A DNA stretch of 64,000 bases from Colwellia echini (GTDB taxonomy: Bacteria; Pseudomonadota; Gammaproteobacteria; Enterobacterales; Alteromonadaceae): assembly GCF_002843355.2 (NCBI RefSeq), contig NZ_PJAI02000017.1, forward strand, positions 25,569-89,568. Direction: 5' to 3'. Positions 9,561-19,471 of this stretch are shown piece by piece. The translations under genes were made by a program, and so were the position numbers. Numbering within the stretch: position 1 is the first letter of the stretch; each line of letters begins with the position of its first letter. The notes beneath the pieces are model-generated. The model was not told the origin of the DNA. It was given only the letters and a program-made list of their open reading frames with translations, and searched no databases.

Positions 9561-10445
9561 CTAAGTCATCTCATTCTTTTGGATGGTTCGCCATTTCCCT
9601 GGACTTATTTGATAAGCCTCTTTAAATCGATGTGCAAAACTTACGCTATCAGCATAGCCAATCGTAAAGGCTATTTGTTCTAAATTATAATTACTAAAGC
9701 GCAGTAAGTTACAGGCATATTCTAATCGATATTTGGTAATAAGCTTTAATGGACTAAGCCCCGTTTCTTTTTTACATAATCGGTAAAATTGAGGCTCAGA
9801 CAGGTGCATCTTTTGAGCAAGCAATGCAACAGACCAAGGATATTTAAGTTGCTTTTTAATCGACTGAATAAGTAGTTTTAATTTGTTTTGTTGTGCGGTT
9901 AAATTTGCTTTTAAATTCACCGATTGCTCAATTTGATAAACCAAAATATCTATTAAACCTAAAGTTATAGCTGTTTTATTTTGACCATTTACTTGATTAA
10001 GGTCTCTTAACAGCGTCATGGTTTTATACAGTGGCAAAGCTTTATCTGATTGAAAAACTGCAGGCGTTAGCTCGTGAAAGTATTTAAATTGTGGGCAATC
10101 GTGGAGTAACAACCAACACATATCCCATTTTTCTTCGGCTAATTCATAAAGAAAAGGTACGCCAGCAGGAAGCACAACAATACTACCCGCCGATATTAGA
10201 TGCTCACCATTATCTAATGTTATTTTACCGCCACCAGAATGGGTAATAATCATGTAATGAATACGTGTTCTTTTGTTATTCAAATCAAATGATTCTCCGA
10301 TTCCCGTTTTTCCTATTTGGTATTCTGTTTTGAGTGTTGATATGCCAGCGCAGGCGATGAGTGTCTCAGCATTACCGGGCATCTGCTCGAAGTTGAGGAA
10401 ATACTCTTCACAATCTTGATGAATATTTAATATATCTTGCCACAT
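9561..10445 (-). CDS. AraC-family transcriptional regulator
   Basis: 294-residue regulator. Residues 1-150 form a cupin-like ligand-binding domain (GGGKITLDNGEHLISAGSIVVLP). Residues 190-290 form the double helix-turn-helix (WSVALLAQKMHLSEPQFYRL, then IAFTIGYADSVSFAHRFKEA). Typical of regulators of sugar or drug responses. It is divergent from the MATE pump at 10662, with a 216-bp shared intergenic region, so it may control that gene; the ligand is unknown. Confidence 0.88.
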   Translation of the reverse strand: MWQDILNIHQDCEEYFLNFEQMPGNAETLIACAGISTLKTEYQIGKTGIGESFDLNNKRTRIHYMIITHSGGGKITLDNGEHLISAGSIVVLPAGVPFLYELAEEKWDMCWLLLHDCPQFKYFHELTPAVFQSDKALPLYKTMTLLRDLNQVNGQNKTAITLGLIDILVYQIEQSVNLKANLTAQQNKLKLLIQSIKKQLKYPWSVALLAQKMHLSEPQFYRLCKKETGLSPLKLITKYRLEYACNLLRFSNYNLEQIAFTIGYADSVSFAHRFKEAYQISPGKWRTIQKNEMT

Positions 10446-10502
10446 AATTTTCCATATAATAAAACGTTATACACTTCAATTAATGCATTGCTTACAAGCC
10501 TC

Positions 10503-10521
10503 TTCTAATTCCAGCTGAATC
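10503..10521. repeat. 19-bp motif shared with 25345-25363
   Basis: TTCTAATTCCAGCTGAATC here matches TTCTAATTCCAACTGAATC at 25345-25363 with one mismatch, both in intergenic DNA. The flanking sequences differ. It may be the conserved tip of a dispersed repeat; too short to classify. Confidence 0.45.
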
Positions 10522-10661
10522 TGTATTTTTAAGCGGCTTGTTTAAGCGGTTTGGGTGTGCGTGATAGTTTTAGACATGATAAAGGATATTTGTAATTATA
10601 GTGTAACTTTGTTTTATATAATAAAATAAATTTTTAATTTTTACGATTAATCCCTTTAATA

Positions 10662-12017
10662 ATGACAATATTTACCCCTGGATTCCTAAAGGAAACAGTC
10701 AAGCTTGCTTGGCCTATTTCATTGCAAAGTGTTTTAGTAACGCTATTAGGCATGATAGATATTATCATGGTCTCTCACTTAGGCAACGAAGCTGTCGCGG
10801 CGGTGGGCATAGGCAATAGAATTTTTTTTGTACTTTTAATTGTTATTACCGGTATCTCAACCGGTGTTGGCATCATGTCGGCTCAATATTACGGCGCATC
10901 GCAAACTGTTAAAATTAAAAAAACGATTGTGATGGCAATAATCTTCGCATACTTATTTTTATTACCGGTAATCGTTTTAAATTTTTTCAGCGCATCATCA
11001 ATTCTAGAGCTAGCATCATCTGCTCTATCTGTTATCGAGTTAGGTGAAAGCTACCTCTGGATCACTGTACCAAGTTTGTTTTTTCTTGCCGTTATTCTTA
11101 TTTTTGAAGGGGCTTTACGAGCAACAGGCCAAGTTAAATTACCTATGTTATTTAGCATTTTAGCTATTTTATTAAACGTTATATTAAATTATTGGTTAAT
11201 TAATGGTGGTTTAGGTGTTGAACCAATGGGCGTTGTGGGTGCCGCATGGGCAACCACGTTAGCGCGATTATTTCACGTATTAATTCTTGTTTATTGTTTG
11301 AAGAAAATAGCCCATCCCGTTTTCCCAAATAAAGCATGCCTTACTAATATTTATGACCGAAAAAAATGGTTTAACTTTATACAACTTACTTGGCCATTAA
11401 TGTTAAGTTTTGGTGTTTGGTCATTAGGCACCTTTGTTTATCAATTGATTTATGGGCGAATAGGCACGATAGAATTAGCGGTAATGAGTATGTTAACGCC
11501 GATAGAAGGGATGTTAATCGCGTTCTTTTTTGGTTTTGCTGCGGCATGCTCTATTATTGTGGGTCAAAACTTAGGTAAAAATAATTTTCAAGCGGCATGG
11601 AAAACTGGCGTGATATTCTCAATGGGCGGTCCCATAATCACGTTTGTTTTAGCGCTTATTATTTACACTTTTGAAGATGTTATTCTTCAACCTTTTCAAT
11701 CGATGGAGACGTTAACTTTACAATTAGCGGCTGAAATATTCGTTTTAATAGTTTTTGGCACCTGTCTTAAAGTTTATAACATGACGATTTCCATCGGCAT
11801 ACTCCGTGCTGGCGGCGATAATAAGTATTGTTTAATCATTGATACTATTGGTATGTGGGTTGTGAGTATACCATTAACCTTTATCACAGCTTTATACTTT
11901 CAATGGCCGTTATTTTACGTAGTGTTAACAGCATATTCAGAAGAGGTATGTAAAGCGTTTATGTTTACTTGGCGGATGAGAAAAAAAGTTTGGCTGAAAA
12001 ACCTTATAACTAGATAA
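10662..12017 (+). CDS. MATE-family multidrug/sodium efflux pump
   Basis: 451-residue integral membrane protein with about 12 hydrophobic segments in two homologous halves. WPISLQSVLVTLLGMIDIIMVSHLGNEAVAAVG at the N-terminus and TWPLMLSFGVWSLGTFVYQ at the start of the second half are NorM/DinF-type MATE repeats. Such pumps export cationic drugs in exchange for sodium or protons. The substrate is unknown. Divergent from an AraC-type regulator. Confidence 0.9.
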   Translation: MTIFTPGFLKETVKLAWPISLQSVLVTLLGMIDIIMVSHLGNEAVAAVGIGNRIFFVLLIVITGISTGVGIMSAQYYGASQTVKIKKTIVMAIIFAYLFLLPVIVLNFFSASSILELASSALSVIELGESYLWITVPSLFFLAVILIFEGALRATGQVKLPMLFSILAILLNVILNYWLINGGLGVEPMGVVGAAWATTLARLFHVLILVYCLKKIAHPVFPNKACLTNIYDRKKWFNFIQLTWPLMLSFGVWSLGTFVYQLIYGRIGTIELAVMSMLTPIEGMLIAFFFGFAAACSIIVGQNLGKNNFQAAWKTGVIFSMGGPIITFVLALIIYTFEDVILQPFQSMETLTLQLAAEIFVLIVFGTCLKVYNMTISIGILRAGGDNKYCLIIDTIGMWVVSIPLTFITALYFQWPLFYVVLTAYSEEVCKAFMFTWRMRKKVWLKNLITR

Positions 12018-12128
12018 ACCCGCTCTATCTTTTTTGGGGATTAGTATGAATGAACCAGAAGGCTGAAAGAGGCGATTTTATCGTAATGTTAGGTTCATGG
12101 TTAACTGACATTCGTTTATCCGCTGATT

Positions 12129-12887
12129 TTAACTATGGCTCGAATAATTTTCTTCACGAAATGCAGAAGGGCTTTGTCCGAACAACTTTTGAAATTGTCG
12201 ACTAAAATAACTGTGATCAGCAAACCCAGTGTCATTGGCAATTGTTGCGATACCACTATTTGATTCTATTAGAAGTCGTCTTGCGTTTTCTAAACGAACC
12301 TCATTAATAAATTGTTTTGGCGTTTTCCCCAAAAACTTTTTAAAACGACGCTCTAGTGCGCTAATAGATAAATGCGTTATTTCTGCTAGTTCTTCTAAAC
12401 AAATGTTATTCATGTAGTTTTTTCTAACATAAGCAACAGGTACTTTTAACGCATCCATTCCAGCTAATGAACGTGATGTTTTCTCTAAATGTCGAGTAAT
12501 ACCATATGAGCCAATGGCTTTACCTTCTTCATTGAGTAATGGCCGTTTTGATGTGGTAAACCACGCAATGTCCCCAGATTTAGTTTGATTCATTTCCAAG
12601 CGATTACTTACCAGTTCACCGTTCATTACTTTTTGATCGTCAACATAATATTGTTTTGCCATATGCGCAGGTGAAAAGTCAAAGTCACTGAGCCCAGATA
12701 TTTGTGATAGAGACTTAACCCCCATGTGTTCTAACAGTAATTTATTTGCATAAACAAAGTGATTATTTTCATCCTTAACCCAAAAAACCACATCAGGCAT
12801 GAGATCGAACATACTAATGATTTGTTTAACACTAAATTGGTTAATAAACTTATCTACATAGGCTTGAGAGAGGTTTTTTTTAGTCAT
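12129..12887 (-). CDS. PAS-domain AraC-type transcriptional regulator
   Basis: 252-residue regulator with an N-terminal PAS domain (residues 20-135: MFDLMPDVVFWVKDENNHFVYANK and a later GSYGITRHL) and a C-terminal AraC HTH (EELAEITHLSISALERRFKK and IANDTGFADHSYFSRQFQKL). The PAS domain probably senses a small molecule or redox state. It is divergent from the sugar-oxidation operon that starts at 13123, which makes it the natural candidate regulator of that operon (inference from position). Confidence 0.88.
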   Translation of the reverse strand: MTKKNLSQAYVDKFINQFSVKQIISMFDLMPDVVFWVKDENNHFVYANKLLLEHMGVKSLSQISGLSDFDFSPAHMAKQYYVDDQKVMNGELVSNRLEMNQTKSGDIAWFTTSKRPLLNEEGKAIGSYGITRHLEKTSRSLAGMDALKVPVAYVRKNYMNNICLEELAEITHLSISALERRFKKFLGKTPKQFINEVRLENARRLLIESNSGIATIANDTGFADHSYFSRQFQKLFGQSPSAFREENYSSHS

Positions 12888-13122
12888 ATTTTATACTTAT
12901 ATTGGCTCTAAATAACAAAACAAACATAGTGAAAGATAATAGTGTATGAGTTTACCGAAAATAACTCAACGCCGATTTTGTTATACATATAACCGATTTA
13001 TTAATAACACGCCATAATAAAATATCAGTATAGTAAATCATCACTTTTGGTTTGTTGTCATAATATGTACTAATGACAATGCCATACACTATTTATAAAT
13101 ATTTATATAAGAGTTAACTATT

Positions 13123-14340
13123 ATGCGCAAAATTAGAATGGGTATGGTTGGTGGCGGAAAAGGCGCATTTATTGGCGCTGTTCATCGAATTTCTGCACAA
13201 CTAGATAATCAAATTGAATTAGTGTGTGGTGCTTTTAGTTCAGACCCCGTTAACTCTGTCGCATCAGGTAAAGCCTTATATTTAGATGAACAACGATGTT
13301 ATGCCTCATACCAAGAAATGTTCGAAAAAGAACGTGAACTAGGTGATGACGGTATGGATATGGTGGCTATTGTAACACCTAATCACCTTCATTTTCCTAT
13401 CGCTAAAATGGCGCTTGAACATGGCTTTCATGTGATGTCAGATAAACCTGCTACGGTTGACTTATCAGAAGCGCTAGCGTTGAAAGAAATTATTGAACAA
13501 ACAGGATTGTTATACGGTTTAACCCATACCTATACCGGTTATCCGATGGTAAAAGAAGCTAAAGCGCGAATCAAAAAAGGATTAATAGGTAAGGTAAAAA
13601 AAGTTGTTGTTGAATATCCACAAGGTTGGCTAGCAAATAAAAGTGATGAACAAAGCAAACAAGCCGCATGGCGATTAGATCCTAAAACTGCAGGTATAAG
13701 TTGCTGCATGGGCGATATAGGCGTACATGCTGCTAATCTTGCTGAATATGTGACAGGCCTTGAAATTACCAATTTATGTGCTGAATTATCAAGCAATGTA
13801 AGTGGCCGAGTACTTGATGACGATGGTAGCGTATTACTGCGTTTTAATAATGGAGCACAAGGAGTTCTACTTGCCAGTCAAATATCAGTAGGCGAAGAAA
13901 ATAGTCTTAAATTACGTGTATATGGCGAAACAGCAAGTATTGAATGGTCGCAACTTGAACCTAACAGTGTGTGGATGAAATTTGCAGACAAGCCGAGCCA
14001 ACTTATACGTGCAGGCGTTGGTGAAATGGATGAAATAACCCAAGCGAATATGAGAACACCAGCAGGACATCCGGAAGGTTATTTAGAAGCCTTTGCTAAT
14101 ATTTACACACAGTTTTCTTATCAAATTCGAAGTAGATTATTCGGTCTTTCGGAAGATGTTAATATTGGGGCAATGAATGATGTTCCAGGTATCAATACTG
14201 CGATTAGGGGAATGGCTTTTATTGAGAATGTTGTCGCAGCTAGTCAGTCTGAACTTAAATGGCATCCTTTTTTGTTAACACCGCAAATATTAACACCGCA
14301 AAAAATTGTGATAGCCAAAAAATCAGATTTAGGAAAATAG
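13123..14340 (+). CDS. Gfo/Idh/MocA-family NAD(P)-dependent oxidoreductase
   Basis: 405-residue two-domain dehydrogenase. The N-terminal Rossmann motif is GMVGGGKGAFIGAVH. The EKP-equivalent reads SDKPATVDLSEA with Asp instead of Glu. DIGVHAANL is the conserved catalytic His helix. Members oxidise or reduce carbons of sugars, inositols or their keto forms. First gene of an operon with two xylose isomerase-like proteins, an MFS permease and a GMC dehydrogenase, suggesting that it handles a keto-sugar. Start at 13123 follows AAGAG by about 9 nt. Confidence 0.9.
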   Translation: MRKIRMGMVGGGKGAFIGAVHRISAQLDNQIELVCGAFSSDPVNSVASGKALYLDEQRCYASYQEMFEKERELGDDGMDMVAIVTPNHLHFPIAKMALEHGFHVMSDKPATVDLSEALALKEIIEQTGLLYGLTHTYTGYPMVKEAKARIKKGLIGKVKKVVVEYPQGWLANKSDEQSKQAAWRLDPKTAGISCCMGDIGVHAANLAEYVTGLEITNLCAELSSNVSGRVLDDDGSVLLRFNNGAQGVLLASQISVGEENSLKLRVYGETASIEWSQLEPNSVWMKFADKPSQLIRAGVGEMDEITQANMRTPAGHPEGYLEAFANIYTQFSYQIRSRLFGLSEDVNIGAMNDVPGINTAIRGMAFIENVVAASQSELKWHPFLLTPQILTPQKIVIAKKSDLGK

Positions 14341-14344
14341 CGTA

Positions 14345-15412
14345 ATGACCACAAATAAAATGACTAAAATCAAAGGGCCCGCTATTTTTCTTGCTCAGTT
14401 TATGGGCGATGAAGCGCCATTTAATGACTTATCTTCATTATGTCATTGGGCTGCAAGTCTAGGCTATAAAGGCATTCAATTACCAACAGATCCTAAACTG
14501 ATTGATTTAGAAAAAGCGGCAGAGAGTCAAAGTTACTGTGATGAAATAACAGAGATAGTTGCAAAGGCGGGTTTAGTGATAACCGAACTCTCTACTCATC
14601 TTCAAGGGCAGTTAGTTGCGGTGCACCCCGCTTATGATCAAATGTTTGATAACTTTGCACCGAAAGCGCTGCAAAATAATCCACCAGCAAGAACCGAATG
14701 GGCGATAGAGCAACTTAAATTTGCAGCGAAAGCAAGTCAACGACTTGGTTTAAAAGCCCACGCTACTTTTTCGGGCGCGTTGTTATGGCATACATTTTAC
14801 CCATGGCCGCAACGTCCACCAGGTTTAGTTGAACTAGGCTTTGAAGAGTTAGCCAAGCGTTGGTTACCTATTCTTGATGTTTTTGATGAAGCAGGTGTTG
14901 ATGTTTGTTATGAACTTCATCCGGGGGAAGATTTACACGACGGTGCAAGTTTTGAACGTTTTCTTGAAGCGGTAGATAATCATCCTCGCGCTAATATTTT
15001 ATATGATCCAAGCCATTTTGTTTTACAACAATTAGATTACCTGGCTTTTATCGATATATATCATCAGCGTATTAAAGCTTTTCATGTAAAAGACGCTGAA
15101 TTTAATTCATCGGGTCGTAGTGGTGTGTATGGAGGCTATCAGTCTTGGTTAGATCGTCCTGGGCGCTTTCGCTCTTTAGGTGATGGGCAAATTAACTTTA
15201 AAGCCATTTTCAGTAAATTAACCCAATATGGCTTTAGCGGCTGGGCAGTACTGGAATGGGAATGCTGTATAAAACACCCGGAAGATGGCGCTAAAGAAGG
15301 CGCTAAATTTATTGAGCAACATATTATTAATCCAACCGACAAGGCGTTTGATGATTTTGCTGCCGTAGCTACAGATAATAATATTAATAAGAGCCTTTTA
15401 GGGCTGAAATAA
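14345..15412 (+). CDS. TIM-barrel sugar isomerase/epimerase (AP endonuclease 2 family)
   Basis: 355-residue cytoplasmic TIM barrel of the sugar phosphate isomerase/epimerase group. Probable metal ligands are in CYELHPGED (Glu), LYDPSHFVL (Asp), KAFHVKDAEF (His) and VLEWECC (Glu). Four bases separate it from the preceding oxidoreductase and 12 from the permease downstream, so the three are co-translated. The reaction is likely an isomerisation, epimerisation or keto-sugar lyase step; the exact substrate cannot be read from sequence. Confidence 0.87.
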   Translation: MTTNKMTKIKGPAIFLAQFMGDEAPFNDLSSLCHWAASLGYKGIQLPTDPKLIDLEKAAESQSYCDEITEIVAKAGLVITELSTHLQGQLVAVHPAYDQMFDNFAPKALQNNPPARTEWAIEQLKFAAKASQRLGLKAHATFSGALLWHTFYPWPQRPPGLVELGFEELAKRWLPILDVFDEAGVDVCYELHPGEDLHDGASFERFLEAVDNHPRANILYDPSHFVLQQLDYLAFIDIYHQRIKAFHVKDAEFNSSGRSGVYGGYQSWLDRPGRFRSLGDGQINFKAIFSKLTQYGFSGWAVLEWECCIKHPEDGAKEGAKFIEQHIINPTDKAFDDFAAVATDNNINKSLLGLK

Positions 15413-15424
15413 AGGAATAAAGCT

Positions 15425-16696
15425 ATGCCAAGTACTACAACAATACCAAGTAGTAAAACTATGCCTGTTAGTAAAACTATAAGCGAAAAAGATTCAACAC
15501 GAATCTTTACCATTTGCTGTTTGGCGCTACTCGTTACCTCAATGACTTTCGCAATACGTGCTGGAATTTTAAGCCAACTAGGTGTTGAGTTTGCACTGAC
15601 TGACGCTCAACTTGGTTGGATAAATGCTATGGCTTTTTTGGGCTTCCCTGTTGCTATGATGGTTGGCGGGGCGGTATACAATAGTCTTGGTGCTAAAAAC
15701 TTATTAATTATTGCCTTTGTATGTCACTTAGTAGGGTTACTACTGACTATTGCGGCGGGAGGATTTTGGGGATTGTTAATTTCAACATTCTTCATTGGTT
15801 TTGCTAATGGTGCAGTAGAAGCAGGCTGTAACCCACTAATTGCAGAAACTTATCCTAAGAATAAGACGACCATGTTGAATAAATTCCATGTGTGGTTTCC
15901 TGGTGGAATAGTGGTTGGCGCGCTTATTTCCAAAGCTATGACTGATGCTGGTTTAGGTTGGCAGTTACAAATTGCGGTGATGTTAATTCCAGCCTTTATA
16001 TACGGCGTGATGACGTTAAAGCAGCACTTTCCTAACTTTGTTCGCATTAAAGGCTCTACTCGTGAAAATGTTAAAGCGTTATTTTCACCTTTATTCATTT
16101 TTATGGCCATTTGTATGACATTAACGACTACGGCTGAGTTAGGTACGCAGCAGTGGATTGAGAGAATCTTAGGGGCATCTGGTGCATCGCCAATGTTAAT
16201 TATGGCGTTAATCACAGGATTAATGGCGGTAGGTCGTTATTTCGCAGGCCCAGTAATTCATCGCCTTAACCCAACAGGTGTACTTTTATTTTCTGCAATT
16301 GTTGCAACCGCAGGTATCTATGCAATGAGTATTGCCACTGGTTCAATGGTTTATTTTGCAGCTATTTTATTTGCTATTGGTGTGATGTACTTTTGGCCAA
16401 CCATGGTCGGGTTTGTTGCTGAAAATATTCCTCAAAGTGGCGCGTTAGGTATGTCTATGATTGGTGGTGCAGGTATGTTTGCATTAAGTATATGGAACCC
16501 TGTTATCGGTAGTTGGATTGATGGTGCCCGTGAAAAAGCTAATGCGGCTGCAATCGCTGGGGTAGATCCCGAGTTAATAGCAGGCCAAACCGTACTGGCT
16601 AATCTCGCTGTTTTTCCTGCAGTACTTATTGTTGCTTTTAGCTTTTTGTACATTTATATGAATAAAAAACATATGAATAAAAAAGTCATCGCCTAA
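15425..16696 (+). CDS. MFS sugar permease
   Basis: 423-residue major facilitator protein with about 12 membrane segments, resembling the FucP/nucleoside-proton symporter branch (FIGFANGAVEAGCNPLIAETYP; FHVWFPGGIVVGALIS). Expected to take up the sugar or oxidised sugar processed by this operon across the inner membrane. ATG at 15425 has AAGGAATAA upstream. The N-terminus is a Ser/Thr-rich cytoplasmic tail of about 25 residues. Confidence 0.87.
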   Translation: MPSTTTIPSSKTMPVSKTISEKDSTRIFTICCLALLVTSMTFAIRAGILSQLGVEFALTDAQLGWINAMAFLGFPVAMMVGGAVYNSLGAKNLLIIAFVCHLVGLLLTIAAGGFWGLLISTFFIGFANGAVEAGCNPLIAETYPKNKTTMLNKFHVWFPGGIVVGALISKAMTDAGLGWQLQIAVMLIPAFIYGVMTLKQHFPNFVRIKGSTRENVKALFSPLFIFMAICMTLTTTAELGTQQWIERILGASGASPMLIMALITGLMAVGRYFAGPVIHRLNPTGVLLFSAIVATAGIYAMSIATGSMVYFAAILFAIGVMYFWPTMVGFVAENIPQSGALGMSMIGGAGMFALSIWNPVIGSWIDGAREKANAAAIAGVDPELIAGQTVLANLAVFPAVLIVAFSFLYIYMNKKHMNKKVIA

Positions 16697-16790
16697 AGCA
16701 CTAAACGAATCAAACGCTGAATTTAATTAACTTAGTGTTGAAGTAAATCAGTATTACAACATATCAGCATTGAAATAAAAGAGGTTGGTT

Positions 16791-17435
16791 ATGAAATATA
16801 AAAATACACCTGCAATGACATCAACAACGATAGCGAGGAATCAAACATCTAGACGACGTTTCCTTAAGGGATTTAGTGCAATGTTTGGCTGCGTGGCAGG
16901 TTCAATGTTAACAGGCAATGCAGTTTCTGTTGCGATGGCATATACCCCAAATGCTGACAGTATTTTATCAGACGGTAAAGTTTTTGATAAAAACCAATTA
17001 ATGCTACTAAAAGAAATCTGCTCAATTGTTATTCCTAAAACAGATACATTAGGCGCCGCTGAGTTAGATGGTCATGGTTTTATTGATAATCAACTTTTTC
17101 ATTGTCATACCAAAGCAGAGCAGGAAAGAGCGGTAGCAGTATTAACAATGATTGATAACACTTCGCAACAACAACTATCAAACTCCTTCTTAATGCTAAC
17201 GCCAGAGCAACAATTTCAATTATTGACAGAGTTAGATCTTGGTGAGAAAAATTTCAATCAAGCTCAGCGAGCTGATTTTAAAGTGCTAAAGCAATATATC
17301 TGTTTTAGTTATTACACCTCGATCGTAGGCGCGACACAAGAGTTGCGCTATGACCCAGTTCCTGGTGGTTTTAAAGGCTCTATACCTTATAAGGAAACTG
17401 ATTCTTCGTGGGCAACAAACGGCTTATTTCATTAA
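16791..17435 (+). CDS. GMC dehydrogenase small subunit (gluconate 2-dehydrogenase subunit 3 family), Tat signal
   Basis: 214-residue protein with a twin-arginine signal (TSRRRFLKGFSA followed by a hydrophobic stretch and VAMA). The body matches the gluconate 2-dehydrogenase subunit 3 family (QLMLLKEICSIVIPKTDTLGA; HGFIDNQLFHC; YDPVPGGFKGS). Such small subunits pair with a GMC flavoprotein and carry it through the Tat system. The partner gene at 17697 lies downstream beyond a MITE insertion. GAGG at 16781 supports the ATG at 16791 rather than the TTG at 16785. Confidence 0.9.
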   Translation: MKYKNTPAMTSTTIARNQTSRRRFLKGFSAMFGCVAGSMLTGNAVSVAMAYTPNADSILSDGKVFDKNQLMLLKEICSIVIPKTDTLGAAELDGHGFIDNQLFHCHTKAEQERAVAVLTMIDNTSQQQLSNSFLMLTPEQQFQLLTELDLGEKNFNQAQRADFKVLKQYICFSYYTSIVGATQELRYDPVPGGFKGSIPYKETDSSWATNGLFH

Positions 17436-17447
17436 TAAGCGTTAGTT

Positions 17448-17645
17448 AACCTAAGTTCGAGATAAGCAAAATGCTACAACAGCCTTAATTATCCGTATTA
17501 CTGCGTTATGAAAGCTCCCAATAACCCGTTATTGGCTTCGCTTTCCCGCCTTGTACTACGATTAATTAAAGCTATTGTATAAGGAAGTTTTATAAGTGAT
17601 TGATATTATTTCTTTACTAACTTTCATTATCTCGATCTCAGGTTA
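17448..17645. mobile_element. 198-bp MITE, copy 2
   Basis: Same length and organisation as the element at 4575. Left end TAACCTAAGTTCGAGATAA (17448-17466); right end TTATCTCGATCTCAGGTTA (17627-17645). Interior blocks such as GCTACAACAGCCTTA and CGTTATTGGCTTCGCTTT are shared with copy 1. The ends have drifted more than in copy 1, so this copy is probably older. It lies between the small and large subunit genes of the GMC dehydrogenase, where it may add a hairpin or promoter to the operon mRNA. Confidence 0.85.
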
Positions 17646-17696
17646 GTTAAATATGCAGGTGAAATAACACCTTAAACAGATTTTATTGAGATAATT

Positions 17697-19421
17697 ATGC
17701 AAGAACAAGTCTATATAAATAAAACCAATGAAGTTTATGATGCGATAGTCATTGGCTCTGGTATTTCAGGCGGTTGGGCTGCGAAAGAATTTTGTGAACG
17801 CGGCTATAAAACGTTAATGATCGAGCGTGGCCGTGTTGTTGAGCATCGCAAAGACTATACAGGTGAAAACACCCCTATGTGGCAACAAGAGCATAGAGGC
17901 CGTGTAGATAATTTATTAGTTGAACAACAATATAACATTCAAAAACAATGTTATGCCTTTGGTAATACTACCAAACACTTTTTTGGCAACGACCGAGACT
18001 TGCCATATACCACAGCACCCGGTACAGAATTCTCATGGATACGAGCAAACCAGCTGGGCGGTAAATCGTTATTATGGCATCGTCAAAGCTACCGTTTAGG
18101 AGAATATGACTTTAATGCTAATAAACTTGATGGTTATGGTAATGACTGGCCAATTCGTAGTAAGGATCTTGAAAAATGGTATTCACATGTTGAAATACAT
18201 GCAGGTATAAGTGGCGCTCAAGACAATTTACCTAATTTACCTAATAGTGAATTTTTACCGCCATTTGAAATGATGGCTCCAGAAAAAGCAATACAAGCAA
18301 CGCTGGCTAAGTTATACCCAGATAGACCATTAATTATGGGACGTACAGCGCATTTAACTAAACCTTCTGAATTACATGTATCACAAGGCAGAGTGCAATG
18401 TCAGGCTCGAAATGAATGCCATGCGGGGTGTTCATTTGGTGCTTATTTTTCAACGCAAAGCTCAACATTACCTGCTGCTGCCAAAACAGGTAATTTACAC
18501 ATTGCGCCAAATAGTGTTGTGCATAGCCTGATTTATGATGAAGTGACTAACCGCGTTAAAGGCGTTCGCGTAATAGATAACGATGATTTAAGCGAACGAG
18601 AATATTTTGCCAAAGTTATTTTTGTGTGTGCCTCAACAATTGGCTCAACTCAAATATTGATGAACTCCACCTCGAAAAAATTTCCTAACGGCATTGCTAA
18701 CAGTTCAGGTGTTTTAGGCCATTATTTAATGGACCATAATTATAATTCAGTTGCTTCTGGTGATATTGAAGGCTTTGAAGACGAGTATTATTCAGGGCGC
18801 AGACCTTCTGGACTTATCATCCCCAATTTTTATTATAAGCCTGATCCCAAACGTGGCTTTAAAAGAGGATATGCGCTGGCTGGTGGCGCTTACCGAGAAG
18901 GTTGGCAGTCTCAACAACACCACGATGGTTTAGGTGTTGACTATAAAAACAAAATAAAACAAGCGGGTAAATGGCGTTTTAATTTATCTGCTCAAGGTGA
19001 GATGTTACCGCGATTTGAAAATCAAATGCGTCTACACCCCACCTTAAAAGATAAATGGGGTATTCCGCAAATAGAGTTTGATGTCAGATTTTCAGAAAAT
19101 GAAAAACTTATGATGGAAGACGCGGCAGAGCAGTCAATTCTCATGTTAAAAGCGGCCGGACTTAAAAATGTTACCGGTCATGCCACGCATAGTCCTCCAG
19201 GCTTAGCCATTCATGAACTAGGTACAGCCCGAATGGGGCGAGATCCTAAAACCTCTGTATTGAACGGTTTTAATCAAAGTCATGATATTCCCAATTTATT
19301 TGTCACTGATGGGGCAAGTTTTTGTTCGTCAGCAGTACAAAATCCAAGTTTAACCTTTATGGCATTAACCGCTAGAGCCGTTGATTATGCGGTTAAAGAA
19401 GTAGCAGCTAAACGAATTTAA
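17697..19421 (+). CDS. GMC-family FAD-dependent sugar dehydrogenase, large subunit
   Basis: 574-residue flavoprotein. The FAD dinucleotide motif AIVIGSGISGGWAAKEFCERG begins near residue 16. The GMC C-terminal region contains HELGTARMG and LFVTDGASFCSSAVQNPSLT with the active-site Asn. Related enzymes oxidise sugars (gluconate to 2-keto; glucosides to 3-keto) and pass electrons to a cytochrome or quinone. No signal peptide, so export would rely on the Tat-tagged small subunit encoded upstream (inference by analogy). Confidence 0.9.
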   Translation: MQEQVYINKTNEVYDAIVIGSGISGGWAAKEFCERGYKTLMIERGRVVEHRKDYTGENTPMWQQEHRGRVDNLLVEQQYNIQKQCYAFGNTTKHFFGNDRDLPYTTAPGTEFSWIRANQLGGKSLLWHRQSYRLGEYDFNANKLDGYGNDWPIRSKDLEKWYSHVEIHAGISGAQDNLPNLPNSEFLPPFEMMAPEKAIQATLAKLYPDRPLIMGRTAHLTKPSELHVSQGRVQCQARNECHAGCSFGAYFSTQSSTLPAAAKTGNLHIAPNSVVHSLIYDEVTNRVKGVRVIDNDDLSEREYFAKVIFVCASTIGSTQILMNSTSKKFPNGIANSSGVLGHYLMDHNYNSVASGDIEGFEDEYYSGRRPSGLIIPNFYYKPDPKRGFKRGYALAGGAYREGWQSQQHHDGLGVDYKNKIKQAGKWRFNLSAQGEMLPRFENQMRLHPTLKDKWGIPQIEFDVRFSENEKLMMEDAAEQSILMLKAAGLKNVTGHATHSPPGLAIHELGTARMGRDPKTSVLNGFNQSHDIPNLFVTDGASFCSSAVQNPSLTFMALTARAVDYAVKEVAAKRI

Positions 19422-19471
19422 ATGTAAATACTGATAAATAAGATAAAAAATATAACAACAAAGGAATAAGA

